Assembly (NCBI GenBank): GCA_002329405.1
Contig: DCTE01000075.1
Location: forward strand, 2,444 to 13,506
Direction of reading: 5' to 3'
Source: Ruminococcaceae bacterium UBA1448
GTDB taxonomy: Bacteria > Bacillota > Clostridia > Oscillospirales > Ruminococcaceae
DNA: 11,063 nt
The translations under genes and the position numbers were made by a program. The notes under the pieces were generated by a model, which was given only the letters and a program-made list of their open reading frames with translations, was not told the origin of the DNA and ran no database searches. Shown piece after piece: positions 1-5,849 of the stretch (position 1 is the first letter of the stretch; each line of letters begins with the position of its first letter).

Positions 1-465
1 TGCGGAACACTGGAAATCCGCATGGAAGACCGGACGATTGCCACCGTCAATCTGGTCGCGGAGGAATCGCTGAAAAAGAGTGCCTGGCTGGCATTCTGCC
101 GCGGTGTCGCCAACTTCTTCACCTCTCCGGGATTCTGGCTGACGATTCTGACACTGATTATCGCATTCGTCGCATGGGTATTTATCATGCGGCAGATCAA
201 TATCAACCGCCAGCGCCGCCGCCGTGCCGCACGCAAGATGGGAAACAACCGTCCCAATGCTCCCCGCAGCTATTCTCCGCCCCGCTCTGGGAGCAACATC
301 CGCAAATCCTCCAACTATCGAGGCCCCTCCACCAGCAGCGGACGCAAACCGCAGCAAAAACAGCCTGCTCCCCGCTCTTCGGCCGGAGCGCGGCCAAACG
401 GCAGCCGGCCTGCAAACGGTTCCCGCCTGGCTCCCCGCCGTCCTCAGAACAACAAACGTAAATAA
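1..465 (+). CDS. D-alanyl-D-alanine carboxypeptidase (PBP5/DacA-type), C-terminal part only
   Basis: The frame is open from the first base, so the gene starts upstream and only the last 154 residues are here. The opening residues (GTLEIRMEDRTIATVNLVA, then a short linker) match the end of the PBP5 C-terminal domain that follows the serine peptidase domain in cell-wall D,D-carboxypeptidases; the catalytic SxxK, SxN and KTG motifs would lie outside the window. A transmembrane helix follows at fragment residues about 44-63. After it come 91 residues with 26 Arg/Lys and no Asp or Glu, rich in Pro, Asn, Ser and Gly. With the enzyme outside the cell, this tail would be cytoplasmic, in line with the positive-inside rule. 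Family members usually end in an amphipathic helix or one membrane helix, so the long basic tail is unusual. A bidirectional terminator follows 11 nt after the stop. The family call rests on a short conserved segment plus topology. Confidence 0.72.
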   Translation, partial: CGTLEIRMEDRTIATVNLVAEESLKKSAWLAFCRGVANFFTSPGFWLTILTLIIAFVAWVFIMRQININRQRRRRAARKMGNNRPNAPRSYSPPRSGSNIRKSSNYRGPSTSSGRKPQQKQPAPRSSAGARPNGSRPANGSRLAPRRPQNNKRK

Positions 466-476
466 ACAAGTAAAAA

Positions 477-515
477 CCGGATGCAGTTCACTACGAATTG
501 CACCCGGCTTTTTTT
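477..515. terminator. Bidirectional rho-independent terminator
   Basis: Arms 477-489 and 495-507 pair over 13 positions with one mismatch and one G-T pair around the loop ACTAC. On the + strand the stem is followed by seven T (509-515); on the - strand it is followed by five T (complement of 472-476). It lies between the converging carboxypeptidase and epimerase genes and can end both transcripts. Confidence 0.85.
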
Positions 516-587
516 GGTTCATCCAAAATAATATAAGCGACCGTTTTTCTGCCTGTAAAACGCCAAAAAGCACAGACGTTTTTTCTG

Positions 588-1589
588 TTACCCTTCAAAA
601 ATCGAGGAAAAATCTCTCGCCATTTCTTCCCACGCTGCACAGACCGCATCGCAGCGTTCATCAAAAGCAGGGTCTTCTGTTTTCCATTCGGGATGCTGTT
701 CGATTCCTTCCAGATATTTGCGCACCCCTTGACGGAAAGAAACCTTCGGACTGAATCCCAGCTTTTTGATTTTGGCATTGTCGAATACGACGCTTGCCTC
801 TTTATCGCCCCGCAGACCGCCGCCCATCCCGATACGGACCAGAATATCGGTCGGGATATGGACGATTTTTGGCGTGCACCCCAGTTCCTCTCCAAGGATA
901 TGGTACATCTGATCCCAGGTGAGCACTTCGTCGGAAGTGATCTGCCAGATCTCCCCGAGAGCCTCTTCCCTTCCAACCAGCAGCGCAATCCCCGCCGCCA
1001 GATCATCTGTATAGGTGCTGACCCAGGCGGAGCTGCCATCCCCATGAACGATAACCGGTTTGGCGTCGAGAATCCGCTGGCAGATACCCCAATAACTCTT
1101 GCCTTTGACTGACAACGGGAGTTTTCGTCCGCCGTAGGTCTGTGTCGGACGGACAATCGTTACCGGAAAGCCTTCTTTCGCTGCCCGGAGCATGACCAGT
1201 TCTGCCTCCTGCTTATCCTGTCCATACCGGCTGAAACGGTTGCCGCAGGGGCTCTGCTCATCAAATACAACCCCACGCTCCCGATCGTGGACGCAGACGG
1301 TGCTGATAAAGATCAGCTGCCGGACATCCGCAAAAACCCGCAGGTTCATTTCTGCCTGCTCGGCTGTATAGATCAGCAGGTTGATGACAATATCAAAATT
1401 CCCCTCCCGCTGGATTCTGTACAGTGCCAGTTCATCGTCGCCATCCGCTGTCACAGTCGCCGTCGGGTGACAGGGCTGGCGGTTTTCCCGCAGCAGCAGG
1501 GTCACATCTTCACCCCGGGAAAGCAGCTCCCGTGTAATTGCCTCCCCGATCGTACCGTTGCCACCCAAAATCAGAATTTTTCGCGCCAT
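588..1589 (-). CDS. NAD-dependent epimerase/dehydratase family protein (extended SDR-like)
   Basis: A 333-residue Rossmann-fold protein. The N-terminus has the nucleotide-binding loop GGNGTIG (residues 9-15, GxxGxxG), as in extended short-chain dehydrogenases acting on nucleotide sugars. A Ser-Thr pair (IFISTVCVHD, S96) and YGQDK (Y122, K126) fit the catalytic Ser/Tyr/Lys set. VTIVRPTQTYGG is typical of the family's substrate region. The C-terminal half (DILVRIGMGGG, then KIKKLGFSPKVSFRQGVRKYLE) resembles the end of epimerase-type members. The substrate cannot be told: no glycosyltransferase or sugar-nucleotide genes are adjacent. Two in-frame ATGs exist, at 1598 and 1589. I chose 1589 because the ribosome site GAAGGG (1599-1604) touches the upstream ATG but is 9 nt from this one, and the mapped promoter would leave only about 11 nt of leader for the first. 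It has its own promoter, so it need not depend on rubrerythrin upstream. Confidence 0.85.
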   Translation of the reverse strand: MARKILILGGNGTIGEAITRELLSRGEDVTLLLRENRQPCHPTATVTADGDDELALYRIQREGNFDIVINLLIYTAEQAEMNLRVFADVRQLIFISTVCVHDRERGVVFDEQSPCGNRFSRYGQDKQEAELVMLRAAKEGFPVTIVRPTQTYGGRKLPLSVKGKSYWGICQRILDAKPVIVHGDGSSAWVSTYTDDLAAGIALLVGREEALGEIWQITSDEVLTWDQMYHILGEELGCTPKIVHIPTDILVRIGMGGGLRGDKEASVVFDNAKIKKLGFSPKVSFRQGVRKYLEGIEQHPEWKTEDPAFDERCDAVCAAWEEMARDFSSIFEG

Positions 1590-1615
1590 CGGATTCATCC
1601 CTTCTTTTTTCTTCC

Positions 1616-1644
1616 ATTATAGCGCGCCCGGCGGCAAAGTGCAA
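1616..1644 (-). promoter_or_regulatory. Sigma-A promoter of the epimerase gene
   Basis: On the - strand, TTGCAC (1639-1644), a 17-bp G+C-rich spacer and a perfect TATAAT (1616-1621). The predicted start near 1609 gives a very short leader of about 20 nt to the ATG at 1589. Confidence 0.75.
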
Positions 1645-1667
1645 GGTGTTACCTCATCCGGTGCAGC

Positions 1668-2273
1668 TCAGCCGCGGAAGGGAGAAAGGTCAGAGCGGAT
1701 AAAATAGCCCTGCGGATGGGCGCAAACCGGGCATTGTGCCGGTGCCGACTCTCCTTCATACAGATGGCCGCAATTAAGACAGAGCCACCCCTGGACGCCG
1801 CCGGAAAACAGTTTCTGCTGGGAAGCGAGGTCTGCAAACCGTTCAAACCTTTCTGCATGTCCCTTTTCGATCTTTGCCAGCTGTTCAAACAGCATTGCTT
1901 CTGCGGTCAATCCTTCCTCTCTCGCGGTTTTTGCAAAAGCCGGATAAACAGTTTCCGCCTCAGCTCGTTCGTTGCCGACAGATGCCCGCAGCTGCCGCAC
2001 CAGGTCCTGTGAGGTTTCCACCGGATCCCCGCCGCAGATATCAATTGTCTGCCCGCTCACAGCGGACATCTTCTGCCACAGCAGAGCGGCATGTTCCTTT
2101 TCCTGACGGGCAGTAAACCGAAAGACCTCCGCAAGCAGATGCTGGTTTTGTTCTTCAGCAGCGGCAGCGGCAATGGTATAGCGGTTGCGTGCCTGGCTTT
2201 CACCCGCGAAGGCACGCATTAAATTTTTGAGTGTCTCGCTCTGGGACAACTGAATTTGATTCATACTCTTCAT
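1668..2273 (-). CDS. rbr: Rubrerythrin
   Basis: A 201-residue non-haem iron peroxidase, which in anaerobes reduces hydrogen peroxide to water in the cytoplasm with electrons from rubredoxin or NADH. An N-terminal four-helix diiron domain (residues about 15-150) shows the expected ligands: E25 in AFAGESQARNRY, E58xxH61, E102xxE105 before VYPAF, and E136xxH139. A C-terminal rubredoxin-like domain has C165xxC168 and C181xxC184 (CLNCGH ... CPVCAHPQGYF) to bind one iron. Length and domain order are those of classical rubrerythrin. Starts at 2273 or 2264 are both possible: the sequence AAGGAAAGG lies directly before 2273, so its first half serves 2273 at 5 nt and its second half serves 2264 at 9 nt. 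The DUF1540 gene is divergent, about 147 nt away, so the two may share control. A PerR-type box is not evident upstream. Confidence 0.95.
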   Translation of the reverse strand: MKSMNQIQLSQSETLKNLMRAFAGESQARNRYTIAAAAAEEQNQHLLAEVFRFTARQEKEHAALLWQKMSAVSGQTIDICGGDPVETSQDLVRQLRASVGNERAEAETVYPAFAKTAREEGLTAEAMLFEQLAKIEKGHAERFERFADLASQQKLFSGGVQGWLCLNCGHLYEGESAPAQCPVCAHPQGYFIRSDLSPFRG

Positions 2274-2317
2274 CCTTTCCTTGAAAAGCGCATCAATAGA
2301 CGGTTACACCATCAGTT

Positions 2318-2336
2318 TTTGCAATGGCGATGCAAA
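2318..2336. promoter_or_regulatory. Inverted repeat, possible operator between rbr and DUF1540
   Basis: TTTGCA (2318-2323) and TGCAAA (2331-2336) form perfect 6-bp arms around a 7-bp spacer, in the 146-bp divergent intergenic region. Further on, TGCAAATATT (2331) is echoed by TGCATATTTT (2344). I could not assign a clear -35/-10 pair for either gene here, so a regulatory role is inferred only from symmetry and position. A second, smaller dyad, TGCCG/CGGCA with a 9-nt loop (2378-2396), lies in the probable DUF1540 leader. Confidence 0.3.
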
Positions 2337-2419
2337 TATTCACTGCATATTTTTCGCATCACCGGTCATACTGTATCTGCCGCAATTTTTACGGCAAAAA
2401 ATAGAAAGGATGATCGAAC

Positions 2420-2581
2420 ATGGATACCCCGAATCGTTCAATCAAATGTACCGTTGAAAACTGCCGCAATCACTGCTGCAACGAAGACTATTGCAGCCTT
2501 TCCTGCATTACTGTCGGCACCCACGAGATGAACCCCACACAGGACGCCTGCACCGACTGCATGTCTTACGTGAAGAAATAA
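2420..2581 (+). CDS. DUF1540 family small cysteine-rich protein
   Basis: A 53-residue protein starting MDTPNRSIKC, with eight Cys at 10, 15, 19, 20, 25, 29, 44 and 47. The pattern (Cys-x4-Cys, a CxLxC-like pair, ITVG, then ACTDCMSYV at the end) matches the DUF1540 family found in clostridia and bacilli. The Cys density suggests metal binding or a redox role, but the function of the family is not established. The start is supported by AGAAAGGA at 2403-2410, 9 nt before the ATG. It is divergent from rubrerythrin and ends 27 nt before a strong bidirectional terminator shared with the converging dehydratase gene. It is too short to be found by length alone; the call rests on the Cys pattern and ribosome site. 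Confidence 0.85.
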   Translation: MDTPNRSIKCTVENCRNHCCNEDYCSLSCITVGTHEMNPTQDACTDCMSYVKK

Positions 2582-2608
2582 GTACAAACGTCAAGATACC
2601 CCCTGATC

Positions 2609-2647
2609 AAAACTGCCGGGACACATTTTCTGTGCCCCGGCAGTTTT
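2609..2647. terminator. Bidirectional terminator between DUF1540 and the dehydratase gene
   Basis: Arms 2609-2620 (AAAACTGCCGGG) and 2636-2647 pair perfectly over 12 bp; after one mismatch the stem continues for 4 bp (2622-2625 with 2631-2634) around a 5-nt loop. The A/T ends of the stem supply a short T tract on either strand. It starts 3 nt after the dehydratase stop and 27 nt after the DUF1540 stop. Confidence 0.85.
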
Positions 2648-2650
2648 CAT

Positions 2651-4411
2651 TTACTTTTTCAGTTCACCTGCATCCAGATAAGCGCCTTTCATCGGCGAGA
2701 CCGCGAGTTCTGCAAACAGCCGCAGTGTCCCCCGCGGATATTTGGCGGGTTTGGGATTCCAGCGCGCTTTCCGCTCAGTCAACACCTGGCTGACCTCCTC
2801 ATCCGAACAGCACCTGCCATCGATTCCGACAATCCGCAGGATTCGCTGTTCAACATCCAGCTCAATCAGGTCTCCCTCCTGTACCAGTGCAATTGGGCCG
2901 CCAGCCTGGGCTTCCGGGCTGACATGACCGATCACCGGCCCGGTCGACGCGCCTGAAAAACGGCCATCGGTGATCAGCGCGATCGTTTTTCCAAGTTCCG
3001 GGTCAGAACTGATCGCCTCGGATGTATAAAACATTTCCGGCATTCCCGAACCCTTCGGCCCTTCATACCGGATCAGCACCGCATCCCCCGGCTGGACACG
3101 ATGGTGCAGAACTGCGTCAATACATTCCTCTTCGCTGTCAAACGGACGGGCGCGCAGTACCGCATGGAACATCTCCTTCGGGCAGGCAGTGTGCTTGATG
3201 ACCGCCCCTTCCGGCGCGAGATTGCCGGTCAGCACCGCAATGCTGCCGCCCGTCCCGAGCGGAGCCGATGCAGGCAGGATGATATCTTCTGCCGACAGAT
3301 GCAGGCCGCAGCGGCGGTTTGCCTGCTCCAGCAGTTCACGGCAATGGTCATAAAAACCGTTTGCCTTCAGGTCATCCAGATTTTCCCCAAGGGTCTTTCC
3401 TGTAACGGTCATTGCGTCCAGATGCAGCAGCCCCCGCAGCTGTTCCATCACCGCAGGCACCCCGCCGGCATAATAGAAAAACTCTGCCGGCCATTTTCCA
3501 GCCGGGCGCAGATTGACCAGGAAAGGTACATTCCGGTGCAGCCGGTCAAAATCATATCCGTCCAGCTGAATCCCCAGCTCATGGGCGATCGCAGGCAGAT
3601 GGAGCAGGCAGTTGGTGCTCCCGGAGATCGCCGCATGGACGATGACCGCATTCTCAAAGCTCTCCCGGGTCAGCAGTTCACTGGGACGCATCCCCGGTGT
3701 CACCGCCAGCCGGACAGCCAGCTGGCCGGCCCGATAGGCGAACCGCTCCAGATCTTCGCTCATTGCCGGCAGCAGCGCGCTGCCCGGCAGCGTCAGACCG
3801 AGTGCCTCAGCCATGATCTGCATTGTGGAAGCGGTACCGATAAAGCTGCATGCCCCGCAGGAAGGACAGGCGTTCTGTTTTGCCCATTCCAGCCGGTCGG
3901 CGCCGATTTCTCCCCGCTCGTATCTTGCGCTGTAAGCACCCAGCTGTTCCAGCGTCAGCAGCTCCGGCCCGGCATTCATCGTCCCGCCCGGCAGCACGAC
4001 CGACGGGATATCTGCCCGGCAAAGCCCCATCAGATTGGCAGGCATTCCCTTGTCACAGCTGGCGATAAACACACCGCCGTCAAACGGGGTCGCCCCCGCG
4101 TGAATCTCGATCATTGAAGCGATCATCTCCCGGCTGGCAAGGCTGAAATTGATACCGTCGGTACCCTGGCTCTCCCCGTCGCAGATATCGGTACAGAAAT
4201 ACCGTGCACCAAAGCCGCCGGCATCAGCGACTCCCTGCCGCACCTTTTCCACCAGCCGATCGAGATGTCCAGAACCAGGATGGCTGTCCCCAAAGGTACT
4301 TTCCAGCAGGATCTGCGGTTTTCCAAGGTCTTCCGGCTTCCATCCGGTGCCAAGGCGAAGGGGGTCCATTTCAGGCGACAGCCTGCGCATCTTCTGACTG
4401 ATCAGTTCCAT
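2651..4411 (-). CDS. IlvD/Edd-family dehydratase (dihydroxy-acid dehydratase-like)
   Basis: A 586-residue Fe-S dehydratase. Members remove water from 2,3-dihydroxy acids: IlvD in branched-chain amino acid synthesis, Edd on 6-phosphogluconate, others on aldonic sugar acids. Visible family motifs are CDGESQGTDG (C77), ASCDKGMPANLMG (C119-D120-K121), the cluster segment CPSCGACSFIGTAST (C182, C185, C188) and, near the C-terminus, ITDGRFSGASTGPVIGHVSPEA. The early segment reads GDSHPGSGHL, where [2Fe-2S] members carry a ligand Cys in a TPCN motif, so this protein lacks that Cys and is closer to the 4Fe-4S or YjhG/YagF-like branch. No ilv or leu genes are nearby, so a sugar-acid substrate is as likely as dihydroxyisovalerate. 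The start is firm: GCAGGAGG (4418-4425) lies 6 nt before the ATG. It has its own promoter just upstream. Confidence 0.88.
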   Translation of the reverse strand: MELISQKMRRLSPEMDPLRLGTGWKPEDLGKPQILLESTFGDSHPGSGHLDRLVEKVRQGVADAGGFGARYFCTDICDGESQGTDGINFSLASREMIASMIEIHAGATPFDGGVFIASCDKGMPANLMGLCRADIPSVVLPGGTMNAGPELLTLEQLGAYSARYERGEIGADRLEWAKQNACPSCGACSFIGTASTMQIMAEALGLTLPGSALLPAMSEDLERFAYRAGQLAVRLAVTPGMRPSELLTRESFENAVIVHAAISGSTNCLLHLPAIAHELGIQLDGYDFDRLHRNVPFLVNLRPAGKWPAEFFYYAGGVPAVMEQLRGLLHLDAMTVTGKTLGENLDDLKANGFYDHCRELLEQANRRCGLHLSAEDIILPASAPLGTGGSIAVLTGNLAPEGAVIKHTACPKEMFHAVLRARPFDSEEECIDAVLHHRVQPGDAVLIRYEGPKGSGMPEMFYTSEAISSDPELGKTIALITDGRFSGASTGPVIGHVSPEAQAGGPIALVQEGDLIELDVEQRILRIVGIDGRCCSDEEVSQVLTERKARWNPKPAKYPRGTLRLFAELAVSPMKGAYLDAGELKK

Positions 4412-4464
4412 ATAAATCCTCCTGCAATTCGATCAAAATAAAATATAACCTTTCCTCTGCATAC

Positions 4465-4493
4465 ATGGTAACGCCCCGACAGCCGGTTGTCAA
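4465..4493 (-). promoter_or_regulatory. Sigma-A promoter of the dehydratase gene
   Basis: On the - strand, a perfect TTGACA (4488-4493), 17-bp spacer, and TACCAT (4465-4470). Start near 4458, leader about 47 nt. The -35 box begins only 4 nt after the T tract of the upstream gene's terminator. Confidence 0.75.
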
Positions 4494-4497
4494 GCAT

Positions 4498-4526
4498 AAA
4501 AACAGCGGGAACCTTTCGATTCCCGC
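4498..4526 (-). terminator. Terminator of the DUF362/4Fe-4S gene
   Basis: On the - strand GCGGGAA (4520-4526 side) pairs perfectly with TTCCCGC (4505-4511 side) across an 8-nt loop, followed by TG and five T (4498-4502). It lies 18 nt after the stop at 4545. Confidence 0.75.
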
Positions 4527-4544
4527 CGCAGGATTCTATCAAAC

Positions 4545-5657
4545 TTATTCGATCGTAATCATCTCATACTCGCGGCTGCCCATTCCCAGTTTAACCGCGT
4601 GTTCCAGACAGCTCTGCCAGTTGGTATCCGGGTGTACATCGGTAAAATGATCGTGGTGGCAGTGTTCTGACTGACTGCCCAGCACCGAACCTGCCATTAC
4701 AGGCGCGCTGTTGCACAGGTCGGCACAGCACTGGTCCAATGCAACCGGATCAAACGAGGCCAGCATACCAATATCTGGAATAATCGGGACATCGTTCTCA
4801 CTGTGGCAATCACAGTTGGGAGAAACGTCGACAATCAGGCTGATATGGAAATTGGGACGGCCATCAATAACCGCTTTGGTATACTCAGCAATCTTGCAGT
4901 TGAGGATATCATTGGCCTCATCATAATCAGGGCTAACCGCGTCCTTCGGGCAGGCACCGATACAGCGGCCGCATCCGACACATCGGCCATGGTCAATTGT
5001 CGCCTTGCGCTCTTCAATCGTAATCGCGTCATGGGCACAGTTCTTGCGGCAGATACCACACCCGACGCAGAGATCGTGATTGACCGACGGCTTGCCGGCA
5101 GAGTGCATCTCCATCTTGCCGCCGCGGGAACCGCATCCCATCCCAAGGTTTTTAAGTGCTCCACCGAATCCGGTCGCCTCATGCCCCTTAAAGTGGCTCA
5201 GAGAGATGATGACATCCGCATCCATGATGGCTTTGCCGATCTTGGCGTTTTTAACATAAACACCGCCCTCGACCGGTACTTCCACATCATCGGTACCCTT
5301 CAAACCATCGCCAATGATAATCTGACATCCGGTGGTAAAGGGGTTATAGCCATTCTCATAGGCCGCATCCAGATGATCCAGAGCGTTCTTCCGACGGCCA
5401 ACGTACAGGGTATTGCAGTCAGTCAGGAAGGGACGTCCGCCCATCGCACGAACCATATCTGCGACAACTTTTGCATAATTGGGGCGCAGATAAGCGAGGT
5501 TGCCCGGCTCGCCAAAATGAATTTTGATCGCGGTAAATTTATCCTGAAAATCAATCTTTCCGATCCCGGCAGCGGTCAGCAGCTTTCCCAATTTTTCCAA
5601 CTGGCCGACGCCGACCTTACAGCGAAAACTGGTAAAATAAACTTTTGACTTTTCCAT
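4545..5657 (-). CDS. DUF362 domain protein with two 4Fe-4S ferredoxin motifs
   Basis: A 370-residue cytoplasmic protein (no signal peptide or membrane helix). Residues about 40-185 and 265-355 carry the DUF362 fold, recognisable from AIKIHFGEPGN, ADVIISLSHFKGHEATGFGGALKNLGMGCGSR and DIGMLASFDPVALDQ. A dicluster ferredoxin domain is inserted: C197xxC200xxC203xxxC207 and C226xxC229xxC232xxxC236-P. The protein has further Cys and His clusters near the C-terminus (C282-D-C284-H285, C310-C311xxxC315, and CHHDH from C333), which may bind more metal. An electron-transfer or redox role is likely, but no reaction is established for this family. The start is supported by GGGAGGA (5665-5671), 7 nt before the ATG. 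The promoter upstream has a 19-bp spacer with dyads. It is a single-gene unit, closed by a terminator 18 nt after the stop. Confidence 0.88.
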   Translation of the reverse strand: MEKSKVYFTSFRCKVGVGQLEKLGKLLTAAGIGKIDFQDKFTAIKIHFGEPGNLAYLRPNYAKVVADMVRAMGGRPFLTDCNTLYVGRRKNALDHLDAAYENGYNPFTTGCQIIIGDGLKGTDDVEVPVEGGVYVKNAKIGKAIMDADVIISLSHFKGHEATGFGGALKNLGMGCGSRGGKMEMHSAGKPSVNHDLCVGCGICRKNCAHDAITIEERKATIDHGRCVGCGRCIGACPKDAVSPDYDEANDILNCKIAEYTKAVIDGRPNFHISLIVDVSPNCDCHSENDVPIIPDIGMLASFDPVALDQCCADLCNSAPVMAGSVLGSQSEHCHHDHFTDVHPDTNWQSCLEHAVKLGMGSREYEMITIE

Positions 5658-5686
5658 AAAAATATCCTCCCGTTATTTTTAACCTC

Positions 5687-5717
5687 ATTATACAACTTTA
5701 AGTTGACTCCATGTCAA
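5687..5717 (-). promoter_or_regulatory. Promoter of the DUF362 gene with a 19-bp spacer and internal dyads
   Basis: On the - strand, perfect TTGACA (5712-5717) and perfect TATAAT (5687-5692) are 19 bp apart instead of 17. The spacer contains the perfect palindrome CAACTT-T-AAGTTG (+ strand, 5693-5705), and TTGAC (5703-5707) is repeated inverted as GTCAA (5713-5717). An over-long spacer with dyad symmetry between good boxes is the design of promoters activated by MerR-family regulators; alternatively the palindrome is a plain repressor site. Transcript start is near 5680. Confidence 0.65.
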
Positions 5718-5757
5718 GTCATCTCGTGCAATTTAGATAAATTTTTTCAAAACGGCA

Positions 5758-5786
5758 TTGACAGACCGGATACTGTATGATACAAT
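5758..5786 (+). promoter_or_regulatory. Sigma-A promoter of the padR cassette
   Basis: Perfect TTGACA (5758-5763), 17-bp spacer, TACAAT (5781-5786) preceded by TGA, which makes an extended -10 element. The predicted start is near 5793, just before the tandem palindromes at 5797-5823. Confidence 0.8.
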
Positions 5787-5796
5787 TACCTTATCA

Positions 5797-5823
5797 GATG
5801 TAGTACATCAGTCGTAGTACGAC
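5797..5823. promoter_or_regulatory. Tandem palindromic operator, probable PadR binding site
   Basis: Two perfect 13-bp palindromes lie side by side: GATGTAGTACATC (5797-5809) and GTCGTAGTACGAC (5811-5823). They share the core TAGTAC, have 6-bp arms around a central base, and are centred 14 bp apart (5803 and 5817). They cover about +5 to +31 of the predicted transcript and end 27 nt before the padR start codon, a position suited to repression by blocking RNA polymerase. PadR proteins bind as dimers and commonly repress their own operon, so PadR is the obvious ligand; this is inference. Confidence 0.7.
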
Positions 5824-5849
5824 AGATAAAGTAAAAAGGGGGTAAGTAT

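Noticed and set aside
551..584. Possible second + strand terminator (GCCTGT / ACAGAC, then T run)
   Set aside because: Only a 6-bp stem with one G-T pair and a 15-nt loop; it sits behind a far better bidirectional hairpin at 477-515.
224..754. + strand open frame of 176 codons overlapping the carboxypeptidase end and the epimerase end
   Set aside because: It crosses a strong terminator and overlaps two supported genes. I considered it as a frameshifted continuation of the carboxypeptidase, but the frame-1 tail continues the conserved domain and stops just before the terminator.
2378..2396. TGCCG/CGGCA hairpin upstream of DUF1540 as an attenuator or terminator
   Set aside because: Only 5-bp arms with a 9-nt loop, followed by A and not T on the + strand; there is no alternative structure to suggest attenuation.
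3101..4117. Long + strand open frame of 338 codons opposite the dehydratase gene
   Set aside because: It lies wholly antisense to a clear IlvD/Edd-family gene, has no ribosome site, and its translation is rich in Arg, Gln, Cys and His without any recognisable motif.
4803..5648. + strand open frame of 281 codons opposite the DUF362 gene
   Set aside because: Mirror frame of a well-supported gene; no ribosome site and no family features.
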